Made by a program: the position numbers and the translations under genes. The notes beneath the pieces were generated by a model. It worked only from the letters and a program-made list of their open reading frames with translations. It was not told where the DNA came from and ran no database searches. A DNA stretch of 64,000 nucleotides from Crambe crambe (Eukaryota; Porifera; Demospongiae; Poecilosclerida; Crambeidae): NCBI GenBank assembly GCA_963924555.1, contig OZ004592.1, positions 2,294,001 to 2,358,000 of the forward strand, given 5' to 3'. Positions 22,009 to 33,513 of this stretch are shown one piece after another (within the stretch, counting starts at the first letter, position 1; each line of letters begins with the position of its first letter).

Positions 22009-23181
22009 ATGGCGTTGTGTTTGAGCCCTCCATGTTCACCAGATTATACTGAAAGAGCGGTGGCCGAGATGGATTCGTCAGTACAGGTGTGTTGCTAACT
22101 TATAGCGATCGCATCAAGTGTTTTTATGTTATCCTATTATTTTAGAAACAAGAGAGCTTTCTCGATAAGCGGACCTCCGCAGCAGTGGAGTCGTTACTGA
22201 GCTTAAGAGCTGGGACGCCAGTAAGCGACGATAGATTCTCTCAGTGGCGTCCACCTTCTCCGGCTTCTTCTGTAGTGAGTAACAGCAGCGATAATTCCAG
22301 CCCTTCTCCTACTCGAGTTGTGCGAGAAGAAATAGTGGACTCCACATGCACACCGTCCGAGGTTGAGAAGAATTCCCAAACCTCCAGTAGCCCTCCTGTG
22401 AGTAAATTAATTTCACGAGTAACTAATTCAAAAAGGTGACCTTTGGTGATCCATTGTTTACACAATAAACTACCTAGTACCTGCATGTTTGCATTACCCA
22501 ATGCTAGTGTACATGGACACTTTATATAATTTACTGTTCAAAAGGTCACCTTTGCTTTAGGCTATGTAATTGTACTACAATAATACACATACCTTACTTT
22601 TTTTGGTTTTTGTTACGTAATTGCAGTCCACTAACCTCTTCAAGTCTATGAGCAATGGATTTGGTGGCAATGTGCCCATATCAATACTTGGTAACCAGAT
22701 GCTCCCCCCTGGTCAAGTGGTGGTGCTTACTCAGGCTAACCAAGCTATCATATCAAAGCTAATTCAAGAGAACACTGTACCAATCGTCCCCGTCCTAACA
22801 CAGACAGAGCAAATGAGCAGATTGCTCCCTCAGATGGAAGAAGATCGTCCCAAGCCATTTGTGTGCCAGCATTCCGGCTGTGGAAAGATGTACTACAAGA
22901 GTTCTCACCTGAAAGCCCATGCTCGGATCCATACTGGGGAGAAACCTTATATCTGTCAGTGGGAGGATTGCGATAGACGGTTTGCTCGCTCAGATGAGCT
23001 AGCCCGTCACCGACGAACACACACAGGAGAGAAGAAGTACGAATGTCCAGTCTGTGCTCGAAAGTTTATGCGAAGTGACCACCTTTCCAAGCACGCTAAG
23101 AGACACATCAACAAGAAAGTCCCAATCTGGAAACAACAGGTGGAAAAACTCAAACAGATGCAACTTGATAAGACTCTGTAA
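22009..23181 (+). CDS. KLF10/11-type C2H2 zinc-finger transcription factor
   Basis: Three phase-0 exons (22009–22086, 22146–22397, 22627–23181) give 294 residues. The C-terminus has three tandem C2H2 fingers in KLF/Sp spacing (C-x4-C, C-x4-C, C-x2-C) with TGEKP-type linkers and the finger-2 helix RSDELARH and finger-3 helix RSDHLSKH. The post-finger tail [11 protein letters not shown] resembles that of KLF10/11 (TIEG). An [12 protein letters not shown] segment near residue 40 resembles the Sin3-interacting amphipathic helix of the KLF9/10/11/13 group, and an [10 protein letters not shown] motif precedes it. It probably binds GC/GT boxes and recruits Sin3–HDAC repression (inference). The protein is shorter than vertebrate KLF10 because the central region is reduced. 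Confidence 0.88.
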
Positions 23182-24336
23182 CATGTTTCATCTCACTCAT
23201 ACCAGTTTTGTCACTACTTTTTCTCTTACATTAAAACCAATTGACATTTCATCATGATTTTTCACGTTGCACCAATAGCACACAACTTTAAAACTTTTTT
23301 TATGACCATGTTTGGTTTACTATACCTAAATTCACTGACATGCATTTTGCCATTCCATTATAGCACACTCTGAACTATTGATTATGCAAAATTCAATTTC
23401 ATTTCAACACGATATCAATAATAACAATGAATAATAGCGACAATTGGCACAACAGCTGGAATCAAAATGTTATATTATATAAGTTTTATGAGTAAGTGTT
23501 AATAAACAACTAAAGATTCTTGTGCTACATGGCCAGAAGGCATACCAAGACCAGATCCAGACCCACCACCAATAAGTGGATCCACCTCCACCTCTATCGA
23601 TGCTGACAGAATCCCACTCAAAGGTGACAGCAAGGACACATCCTTATCACTTGAATACAGGGACTTGAGTTTTTCACTGCATTATTACAACAATGCTCAT
23701 GATCATCACATGCCCACCCTAATTTAAGGTCAGTAGTAGCCATGGATAAGGGATAACAGGTGTTCAGTTGGGCTATTTCCTGCATGCTGGCATACATACA
23801 CAGGTCTACTATCAGCACCCATCTACACCTTTGATGGTCTTGACTCATAGTCTTTTGACACATTCCAACATATCCCCAGTGGACCACACTCAATTTTAAT
23901 ATTGAGGCTACTCCCTTCTTTATCAACCAACTTCTTTTCAATGGACTCTCTTTTGGCTGGCTGAGGGCAAAGCTAAGAAAGCCTTTTCTTTTCCCACCAG
24001 GATTGTGTACAAAGAAAGCCTCCCAAGTAAATTCCTAGATACTTCACATCTCAGGGAGAGCAAGGGACAACACAATTTCCTGAGTGTACAGTTACCTAAC
24101 AATGAAGAGTTTTGGGACGACTACAATAGAGGTGTTCTTAAATAACAGTACACATTGCATACATCACTTGAGTATTTCACAAAGGGGGGAAGGAGAATCA
24201 AGATAGGAGTGAGTAAGTGAGTGAGTGAGTGAGTAAGAGAGAGAGAGAGAGAGAGTTGTGCTGCATACTCAAGCATAACTTATTATATTGGGGCATTATT
24301 TCAATAGAGGTATTGGAGTCCACCTCTACATTTCCC
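23182..24336. other. Convergent 3' region, KLF / ODC
   Basis: No supported gene. It should contain both 3' UTRs. A GAGT/GA simple repeat lies at about 24211–24255. Confidence 0.5.
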
Positions 24337-27300
24337 CTACCTCTCAGATTCCCAGACGTAGTAGAAAGAGGTTGGTCTGGTGAAGCCATTGAAAGAAGAG
24401 TAAGCACACACAGTGTAGGCCCCCATGTTGTCAAAGTAAAGCAAATCACCAATATCAAGTTCGGGTAAGATGGTATCACAGACTTTGTCTATTCCATCGC
24501 AGGTTGGCCCCCAGACACTAGTTTTATAACAAGGGGAAGACACTAAAGTCTCCTACAAAAAAAAAAGGAAGAAGAAAAAGACAAGAGTCAAACAATAAGC
24601 TATCATGTTAGGGAGAGTTGGACGTGCAATGGATGTTATTGGATAGGCACAGCCAGCCAAGATGTAATGTACAGAAATAATATAAAATCCCATTCATCGA
24701 CTAAAGTTTAGGCTAAAATTTTTTGCCTTGGCACTGAAGTGCCAAGGCACAGTGCTGGAGGTGACTATGTATATCCACACATGCATGTGACCTTCAATGC
24801 GCGACCTTTTTAACGGCTGCAAGAGACAGCACAGGGAAAAGAAAAGTAACATGAAAGTCATAAACAGTGAGAACAGAGAGTAGAATCTACAAAACTCATG
24901 ATATAATAACAGCGAGAGCAGAGAGTGTACGAAGTTTCAGGAAAAAAAGCTTCAAGAAAGCCTTGAATCGCATGAGCAGAGGCTACAGAGTAAGCCAGTT
25001 ATTAAACAGTCATTTGAGATAGCAGCAAGAGAGCAACAAAGCCATGACTGCAGGAAGAGCAAAGTCTATTACTAGAAGTAAATCTATGACAGAATCATTG
25101 ATAGTTTAATACAATAATAACATGATAAATTTCAAATTTTTAGTAGTTTCTGTAAAAAAAAAAAAAAAAAATTTCATCAGTAGAATAGCTATCTAGAAAC
25201 CCAACTTGGTGCACATCAATCAAGTCTTGTGCCAGAGAAGACACACTTGTTTTTAGCAAAAGATAAGGATGTGTGGTGTAGTCAGATGATGTCCTACCAC
25301 ATCAAAAACGAGGACCTTTGCCCCCTTTGGGAAAAAGGGACAAAGAGCATGCAGAAAGCATTCATATTCTTCAGCAGGTTATAACAGTAACACTTAGCCA
25401 GAGAGATTTTCTACTTCACTCTTGTGAATAAACTCACTTTCACTATTTCCGGAGTTGGAATGTTGTGGTCATAGAGGATGCAGTTAAAGGAACCATAGAT
25501 GCCATCATTGATATAATACATGTAACTGTAGTCTTCCCACTCTCCTTTGCTCACCAACCTCTTACTGATCACATTGGCAACAAGTACATGTGTTGAGGCA
25601 GCAAAAAAACGGCCTACAAGATTCATATAAAGGATAGGCAAAAAAGAATCTGATGTCAAGTGTGTGTTTTCCTAGTGAGCATGTTAGTCTACATTATTTG
25701 TAGGAAGGGACTAAACCTTACGTGATATGTGAAATCTTGCAAGTGTACCAACTTTAAAAGCCATTACTTTATAAGCAAAACTATAATACTTCTAGACAAC
25801 ACATTCCCTTAAGCAGGTTTTGCTTTCAAATGCTAACAAACATGCAATACTAGGATGTTTGGATGCTAATAAGTGAGCAGGTCCTATATTAGTGCCAAAT
25901 GTAGGTATGATATGGTAAAGGGTTGTCATTATACAGACAGGTAATGGTTTAGGGTGTGGTAAAAGGTCAATATCATGCTGACTGCATGGGCTTGAAGATA
26001 CTTTAGTATGCACATGTGGCAAGTTCACTGTAAAAATATATTGCTTTGACTGCCACATTCTATGGGCCGGAGTTGCTGTTGGGACTGGTATGAGTGGCTT
26101 CAATAGAGAGATGGTCTCATTATAGGGTGGTCTGGTTTCACTGTAAGGTCTGTACACTGACTGACTGACCAGGTTCAGCAATAATCCTCAGGTCTGGATA
26201 ATCCTCCTTTTTGAAGTACACCTCCAAACCCTCGTGAATGGAAGCTGCTACTTTATAGAAGAGTTCAGAGGAGGCCTTGTCACCTGGAAACCCCCCTCCG
26301 ATGTCCAGCAGGGTCAAGTGGTAGCCTACAGTGTCTGCGTAGCGGAAGATCTCAGAAGCAAGCTCGAGAGCAAAGCGGAAAGCAGATGGGGTTTGACATC
26401 CACTACCGACATGGAAACTGCATGGACAAGTAAAATACTTGATCACACCTTTAGATCACCAGTGAAAGGGGCGATTTATCCCCGCCCCCACAACAACAAC
26501 TACAACAACAAATAACTCTTCACTATATAAGTTACTTGACTGTAAGACTTCCTCCGGTAGGTAAAAGGCAACCGTTACTGAAATACATACTTACCACATA
26601 AATTCTACTGGCACACTTAGCACTGGGTGTACAAGTTATGTGGATTAGAAAAGGTCACTGTAGACCTGCTATTCCATACTGTACACGTGTAGATTCGGAA
26701 AGGTCATATGTGGATATGGAAAGGTCAGTGCAGGCACACTATGCATGTGTGGGTTTTGAAAAGGTAAAGTGAAAGGTGTAGACTTGCCTAACTCCCACCA
26801 CATCAAGGTTCAAGGAGAAAGCGGTGAAGAGTAGGTTCTTTCCTGCTTGAACACTACAGCCATACTTAATACCCAGCTGGACGATTGCATCAGGATCATC
26901 GGCACGGATACGCAACACCAACCTGAAGGGAACAAATATCAGCTAATTAAAAATAACTTTTCATGGAACCCAATTAAGCCTAAAGAGCCACTTATTTTAA
27001 ACTAACATATTCCAATACTGGGGATAGAACACTTACTTGGCAGTAGGGAAATGCTTCTTGATCTTGAAGAGTTCAAGCTCGTTGTCAAAGGTCATAAGGC
27101 TCACCCCATTCTTTGCAGCATACTTGATATGGGACACCGACTTGCATGGATTAGCATATATAATCCTATCGGGACTGACACCAAGACTCAGGATACTGCA
27201 AATCTCATTCTAAAAGGTTTATAAAAACACAGAAAAATATAACACTTCTTGGAAAAACTAGATAAATCGAATAAATAAATTAAATAGTGGTTTATTTCAA

Positions 27301-29765
27301 GGGGGGTGAGGGGGGCTTCTGCCCCTTCTGAACTAGCTTTCGTAATGAGATAATGAGATAATCATAGAATTATGTACTGGTTTGTAGTTGCCCCTCCTCT
27401 TTTTCACTAGGCATTTGACCCACCCCTCGAGCAAAATCCTGAATTAAATCTTGATTATTACACAACACTGGATTCATTGCAATTTTTGAACAGTGAAAAT
27501 TCAATCCAACCCAACCCCCATTAAGAAGCTTTTACTCTGCAGCAGTGTGCATGAGACATTCACACACATGGAGGGGTGGTTCAAACTTGCTATCAGGTAT
27601 GCTTCCTGCCTTTGACCATTGTTCCATAGGACAGTATTTCAAGAGGGTGGAACAGAAACTTAAATTCACACGTTTGGCTGTGGAATCGAGAGTAGAAATA
27701 CTCGATGCTTCCCACAATTGACGAATACAAGTTGTTTCATAGGATAGCTGTGTGCAACACTGCAGGTTCAGGGTTGAGGGCCAAATCACATTCAGCGCCT
27801 GCTTTTGCTTACTTTGCTGCCACAATTTTCCAACCACACACAGGGTCTATCTACTCCCTTTTTGAGTAGATCACTTTGTTCCTCTTGGCTTAGCACACTG
27901 TATCCAGAATTTCTGGTGCATTATGGTATTGGTTTTATTCCTATGGGATATCCCACTGATTGATAACAACACTCATTACAGATAAGAATAGCCAACCTAA
28001 TCTATAGAGTAACAGATAAGCAACCCATTAATTGCTTAACTTTCGACAGACATACGTAGGATGGAAACAGTGACTCTACACTCCCTACCATGACGATACT
28101 CATTGGCAACACCTGCTCTACTGCACACGTGCTTCCACACTCCCCACCATGCACAATGTCCTTCAATTGACACTGACAATACCTGCTCTACTGCACATGT
28201 GCTTCTTCCACACTCCCTACCATGCATAATGTCCTTCACTTGAGACTGACAATGTCTGCTCTACTGCACATGTGCTTCTTCCACACTCCCTACCCTACAT
28301 AATGTCCTTCACTTGACACTGACTGCTCTACTACGCATGTGCTTCTTCCACACTCCCTACCATGCATAATGTCCTTCACTTGACACTGACAATGCACATG
28401 TGCTTCTTCCACACTCCCTACCATGCATAATGTCCTTCACTTGAGACTGATAATCCACATGTGCTTCTTCCACACTCCCTACCCTGCATAATGTCCTTCA
28501 CTTGACACTGACAATGTCTGCTCTACTGCACACATGCTTCTTCCACACTCCCTACCATGCATGATGTCCTTCACTTGACACTGACAATGTCTGCTCTACT
28601 GAACATGCACATTTTATAGTGTGTGATGACTTTCAAGCAGCTGAATTTATACATACATTTCCTTGGGTGACGAAAGACTACAGAGGAACAAAGTTGTCTC
28701 TGCAATCTTCTACGGCTAGCTGCAGGACACAGGATATCTTATTGCCAACATGAGCAGATCTAGAATTGGCTGTCTCAAAACCATGACTAAACTAAGACTT
28801 CTAAAAGATGAACCAACATCTTGAAAATCAGTTTAGAAGTCAATGCCAACTGAGAAATATCAGTGCACCCTCACTACCATCAAAATTAAGCACAGGTGGG
28901 GAGCTGCAACAGCAGGACACTTGGATATATGGCGCTGATTCACTGGTCATCTTCATAAATGCACGAAGGTTAGCAGACCTAATTTAAGTATTATGCTTAT
29001 GACCTGATACAGCTCTGAATATCAAGGAGAAATGTGGCCCAAATGCCCATCACTCAATCAGGATACTTGCACTATACAATCCTCTCTCTCATAAAGAATA
29101 AATAAAAAAACAAAATTTAGGCCCCACCCACCTTACTGGCACAGTCAAAACCAGTTCCCAGAGCAGCCAATGTCTTGAGAATGAGAGGGTCTTCGTTGCA
29201 CTTGACTGCATAGAAGGGGTGAATGCCGGGGAGAGCCGAGTTCCACTCAGAATGCAGGCTCAGAAGACGGCCCAGGTCGACCAGAAGGAAGGGATCATCA
29301 ATGTCCTGTACACAATTGGGTTAAGTAATAAATGCATTGGGTTAAGTAATAAATGCATTGGGTTAAGTAATAAATGCATTGGGTCTTGCTTATGAACAAC
29401 TGAACATCATTCAATTTGTGTTATGAACTAAGTGGGGGTTGCTAATCTTTTCCTTTCCTATTCTTCATGATAGCAATCCAATTGAAGAGCCAAGGAAAAA
29501 TACTTCCAGGTCAGAAGGTGTGGCAGATTAATGTACAAAAAATATGCATCTGTATAGCTGGATTGGCTCTTAACTAGGGTGGTGCATCGATTAGAAAGAA
29601 TATTGTTACTGCCATTTCTGTAACAATTTATATACTTGCCTCGTGTTGAAAGGACTCTTGCTTATATTGAATGTAGCATTTGAGGTCCATGTTGTTGGTT
29701 ACTTTGTCAACAGGTACCACATCACTACCAAGGACAATACCAAGTTGAGATAAAGAAGTAGACAT
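24337..29765 (-). CDS. ODC1: Ornithine decarboxylase
   Basis: Seven exons: 29640–29765, 29132–29305, 27037–27209, 26788–26922, 26170–26417, 25438–25613, 24337–24552, giving 415 residues in one frame. Catalytic features are intact: the PLP lysine in [10 protein letters not shown], the PLP-stacking histidine in SFHVGSGC, the glycine-rich [19 protein letters not shown], the [17 protein letters not shown] motif, the active-site WGPTCDGID cysteine/aspartate and GAYT. This marks a working decarboxylase and not an antizyme inhibitor. It converts ornithine to putrescine, the first step of polyamine synthesis, as a cytosolic homodimer with sites shared across the interface. Relative to mammalian ODC (461 residues) it ends soon after the barrel, so the C-terminal PEST degron is absent. 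Introns 1 and 4 use GC donors (AG|GCAAGT). Intron 2 contains a large minisatellite. Confidence 0.95.
27330..27445. repeat. Dispersed repeat, copy in ODC intron
   Basis: The segment resembles 48300–48400 in a TPR intron, sharing ATCATAGAAT, TGTAGTT and CCTCGAGCAAAATCCTGAAT blocks in order. It is a low-copy dispersed repeat of unknown type. Confidence 0.6.
28075..28615. repeat. Minisatellite in ODC intron 2
   Basis: About seven diverged tandem units of 61–74 bases, each containing CTTCCACACTCCCTACC and ATAATGTCCTTCACTTGA. Unit starts at CTTCCACAC are near 28132, 28204, 28278, 28344, 28405, 28466 and 28539. The two unit lengths differ by an optional TCTGCTCTACTGC block. Confidence 0.9.
29318..29383. 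repeat. 21-bp tandem repeat, three copies
   Basis: The unit GGGTTAAGTAATAAATGCAT plus T repeats three times with identical sequence in ODC intron 1, a few bases upstream (in the gene direction) of the exon 2 acceptor. Confidence 0.9.
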
Positions 29766-29847
29766 CTTGTTTTAAATTCAGTTTAGTAGACAGTATTCAA
29801 ATTTCCTCTAAGTTATTGCGTTCAAATTCTCTATCCCTCAGCAGGTG

Positions 29848-29946
29848 CTAGCTTGGCCACTCGTCCAGTGAACTGTACACAAACTTGGCGAGAAAGTCCC
29901 TCAGAACTTGGACAAGGGCAGTGGTAGTCAAAGGGTCGTGTTCACC
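29848..29946 (-). other. Possible ODC 5'-UTR exon start or unknown terminal exon
   Basis: A good minus-strand 3' splice site (TTCTCTTTCTATACAG) ends at 29947. The following frame is open for about 32 codons to a stop at 29848. It lies just 83 bases upstream of the ODC start codon, so the simplest reading is an acceptor for a 5'-UTR intron of ODC. A separate small gene is possible, but I found no in-phase partner exon. Confidence 0.3.
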
Positions 29947-30544
29947 CTGTATAGAAAGAGAACCCGATACAGTTTCTGATACTGCACAGTCAGGGCTAAC
30001 ATAATATTGATTCTATTATTGTCCGGATATACATGATTCTCTAATAGCAGTTATAGTTATGATAGAAAAATTGGTCGGATGAAAACAGAAAATGACTGGA
30101 TAAACGAAGAAAATGACTGGAAAATGTCCTGTTTTGTGTGAGCCCTGCACAAACAATGTTGCAGAGTTGTGAGAACTCGTTTGATTAGTCGTAGCTAATT
30201 ATTGCGATTTTTTGCTGTCAACTTTTCCTTAGGATGATGAAAAATGAAACACTAGGTACTAGGTCAAAGATATGAATGAAGGTGAAACTATTGAAAATAC
30301 TATATCCGACATGTGCACAACACCAGAGGGCATTGCTGCTGGAATAACAGTCACATGATAAGTATTGATGAATAATGATAACTACAAAGGCACCATTCTC
30401 TGCAATTTCCCTGATACTCAAAAGGTCATAACAGCATAATGTAGCATCACAGTCCAATTACCCATGCACAAGTTTTATAGTGGCTCAGAAAATAAGACTG
30501 CTAATCAATATAAATCATTGAGGGCAAGTCATCATAATTTCATC

Positions 30545-30772
30545 ATGGCCACACAACAACTGACTAAATTGTTTGCATACGTACCTTCAGGAGTGAAGCA
30601 GCCTGAGAGGGAAATCGGGAAAGGCTTGACGGCCGAATTTTTGCGACTTATAGTAAAAGTGGCAACACACTCAGGGATAGCAGTAGTTAAAGAAGACTTA
30701 ATATATATTACAGCTGCTAAGTTCCTTCCTCCTATTCTCTCGATCGGAAGAGATTTCCTTAAGTTCGAGTAG
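30545..30772 (+). CDS. Small open frame of unknown function
   Basis: A 75-codon plus-strand frame beginning MATQQLTKLFAYVPSG and ending GRDFLKFE, with a favourable start context (ATCATGG). The composition is protein-like, with alternating hydrophobic and charged residues and no low complexity. No family is recognised, no splice partner is seen, and no signal peptide is visible. It lies in the 1.2 kb between ODC and eIF3i. It may be a chance frame. Confidence 0.35.
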   Translation: MATQQLTKLFAYVPSGVKQPEREIGKGLTAEFLRLIVKVATHSGIAVVKEDLIYITAAKFLPPILSIGRDFLKFE

Positions 30773-30939
30773 CTTGAAACAACAGGTTTGAAGCATAATA
30801 ATATTAGCTCACATAATACGCATGCGTCACATCTACATCCACGTGTCATAGTGGTGCGCTCCAATAAGAATAATTAGTGGAAAATGGCAAGTTGTGTTTC
30901 TATAATTTAAGACGTATTAAGAGGGTGTAGTTCGTGCAT

Positions 30940-32725
30940 ATGGATGGTCTGCGAGTAGACGGGTTGTTACGTTTATGCTTTCTCTGTTATTCAGAGGCCT
31001 TTGATGTTGCATGGCCATGAGAGGGCTATCACTCAAATCAAGTACAACAAAGATGGTGACCTCCTCTTTTCTGTTGCCAAGGACACTAAGCCAACAGTTT
31101 GGTTCTCAGGAAATGGTGAAAGGTTGGGGACTTACAATGGGCATGGAGGAGCAGTCTGGTGTGTGGATGTCAACTGTATCCCATCTATGCTGCACTTTGC
31201 TCAATGCTTGTGATACTAACTGAACTATACCGTGCATAGGACTCCTTAGGGGGCATCTCCAAACTGAAAATGCATAATGTTAAGGGGAGAGGGGTTAAAG
31301 CTATAAGCTGAGCGTAAAATGTCTAGATTATGACATTTGGAGGGGGCCTTAGCACAGCTACGACATAAGTGTGCATTTTCATGGTCAAGTTATTAATGAC
31401 TTAAAGTAATTGATATTTTTTCCCCCGAAATTCCTTGACTCTGATATGATCAGGTGACACCAACCTGGTTTTGACTGGAGCAGCTGACAACACTGCCAGG
31501 TTATGGGACTGTGAGACAGGCAAGGAGTTGGCCAGGTTTGAAACCAACTCTGCAGTGAGAACGTGTGGTTTCTCTCTCTCTGGCAAAAACTTGATGTACT
31601 CCACAGATGCTACTATGAATAACAAGTGTGAGATACGCCTCTATGATATCAGGGAGCCTGAGTCCATCATAAGGTTACTGGTTACTGCATATTTAGATAT
31701 CAGGTCTTGTGAACATTTTCCTTGCTTGCAGGAGTGTGGTTATGGATGGTTCAAAGGTCACCTCAGCAATATGGGGTTCGTTTGACCAGTACATCATTGC
31801 TGGATGTGAAAATGGTTCAATAGCCAAGTACGACATATTGCAGGTATGATAATAGATTGGGACTAATTTCATGACTTGGTCAATAAGAAACCTGTGAGAA
31901 TAGAGTTTCGAAAAAAATTAATAATGAAAACTGCTCCCATGAAAATATCAATTTGAGCATCAGGACTAAGCACTAGCTATATGCAATGAGTTTTATTTAT
32001 ACCTGTGCCTTTCTCAGAGTGATGAACGTCTTGACGGAGTCGTGGAGCATAAAGGGCAAATCTCTGACCTACAAAACTCAAAAGATAGGACAATGTTCAT
32101 CTCTGCATCCAAAGATAATACAGCTCGGGTAAGAGCAATACTGGGCCCTTTGTTCAACCTGGTGACAGGAAATGATTTTTATTTATGTCCAAAGCTATTT
32201 GACTCTGATAAACTTGAACTCTTGAAGACATTTCGCACGGAGCGTCCTGTGAATTCTGCCTCGATCTCACCTATCAAGGATCATGTGAGTGAAGAGCCAA
32301 CAACCTCTGAACAGATACAACCAATCCAGATTTTTTTTTGATACATTTCTACCTTCATAGCCTCTCTTACTAGAATGGTGTGCTTTATTTGGGGTTTCAC
32401 TGTGTAGGTAGTACTGGGTGGAGGGCAGGAGGCCATGGAAGTGACTACAACCACCACTAAAGCAGGAAAATTCGATGCTCGCTTTTATCATCTTATCTTG
32501 GAAGAAGAAATTGGAAGAGTGAAGGGTCATTTTGGACCCATAAATAGCTTAGCTTTTCATCCAGATGGAAAGAGGTCAGCTAATGCACACTGTACCAATT
32601 AGTCTTTACAGGTTGTTTTTTTTTTTTTTTTAATGATTTGCAGCTATAGCAGTGGAGGAGAGGATGGTTATGTACGAGTCCACACTTTTGATCCTGCCTA
32701 TTTTGAATTTGAGTTTGAAGCTTGA
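30940..32725 (+). CDS. EIF3I: Eukaryotic translation initiation factor 3 subunit I
   Basis: Exons: 30940–30954 (start exon, tentative), 30995–31175, 31454–31673, 31732–31843, 32018–32128, 32195–32284, 32408–32574, 32644–32725. These join in phase to 325 residues, the same length as human eIF3i. WD40 repeats are evident throughout: [24 protein letters not shown]-like [73 protein letters not shown] and [14 protein letters not shown]. It is a beta-propeller subunit of eIF3, binding eIF3b and eIF3g and acting in the cytosol on 40S subunits. The first coding exon would be only five codons (MDGLR) before a 40-base intron; alternatively translation starts unspliced at the ATG at 31004. Confidence 0.95.
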
Positions 32726-32905
32726 CATCATTATTCTTTTTATCATAATAATTCTAATTCAATAAAAACATGACATCATTATGTGACGTATGTCCCTTTG
32801 CACCCTCAAACAAGAACACCAACAGGACCTCCTGCTATCGGAAACATGAAAGAATGCCTACAAGCAGAGAGTGAGGGAGACAGAACACAGCTCCTTTACT
32901 CCTAA

Positions 32906-33322
32906 TTAGGCATCAGCCTATTATGCTAATTTTTTGGCCTTTTATGCTTTTGAGCAATTCCCCAAAAAGTTACCCATTTTGCTTTTAATTATGCCTGTTT
33001 GACCCCCATTATGCTCTAGATTGTGCCCATAATCTTACTGAAAAATCAAGGTTTTCTTCTTTACACACACTTACTCAGCCTAAAGATTGTTCACCCATGT
33101 TGTAGCTAGCTATAATGCACTGATAAGATGTCATTATTGCATGCATTCCAATGATACATAATTATAAATATGGTTCATGAGATAACTTGCTTCCTGTTTG
33201 GAATATAAAAATTTAGTCAGTGGTAACACTTTGTGAAAATTCACCTATTATGCTAGCATTATGCCTGATGCTCGGGAGTACCTATCATGCCTAAAATTAT
33301 TCCAGCATAATAGGCTGGTCCC
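32906..33322. mobile_element. MITE-like element with short terminal inverted repeats
   Basis: The ends share an inverted AGCCTATTATGCT motif (near 32914 forward and 33303 reverse). The AT-rich interior repeats the word ATTATGC many times and has no coding potential. Length is about 415 bases. It is probably a non-autonomous DNA transposon remnant. Confidence 0.45.
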
Positions 33323-33513
33323 TACTCCTAATCTCAGTATGGGCCCAACTGGCATTTCTTCTGGGATAATCCGGCCATGCAACCTCACCATGACGTCATG
33401 GCTTCGGTGCAGGTTGAGTTTTTCATTATTCATTAAGATCTTCTATCAGATGCATTAGAGTAGTCTGGCGTAGCCGACCCCAGACTAGCATTAGAGGTGC
33501 ACGCTCACACAGA

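Noticed and set aside
25792..26181. 129-codon minus frame downstream of ODC exon 5
   Set aside because: It lies in ODC intron 5; it has no domain similarity and the exon 5 to exon 6 junction is phase-consistent without it.
28075..28615. Regularly spaced repeats resembling a CRISPR array
   Set aside because: The units are diverged along their whole length with no unique spacers, in a eukaryotic intron; it is a minisatellite.
30532..30864. 110-codon minus-strand frame with a GTACGT donor at 30584
   Set aside because: Joining this donor to the acceptor at 29947 gives an immediate stop; the other frames are also closed. It is antisense to a plausible plus-strand frame.
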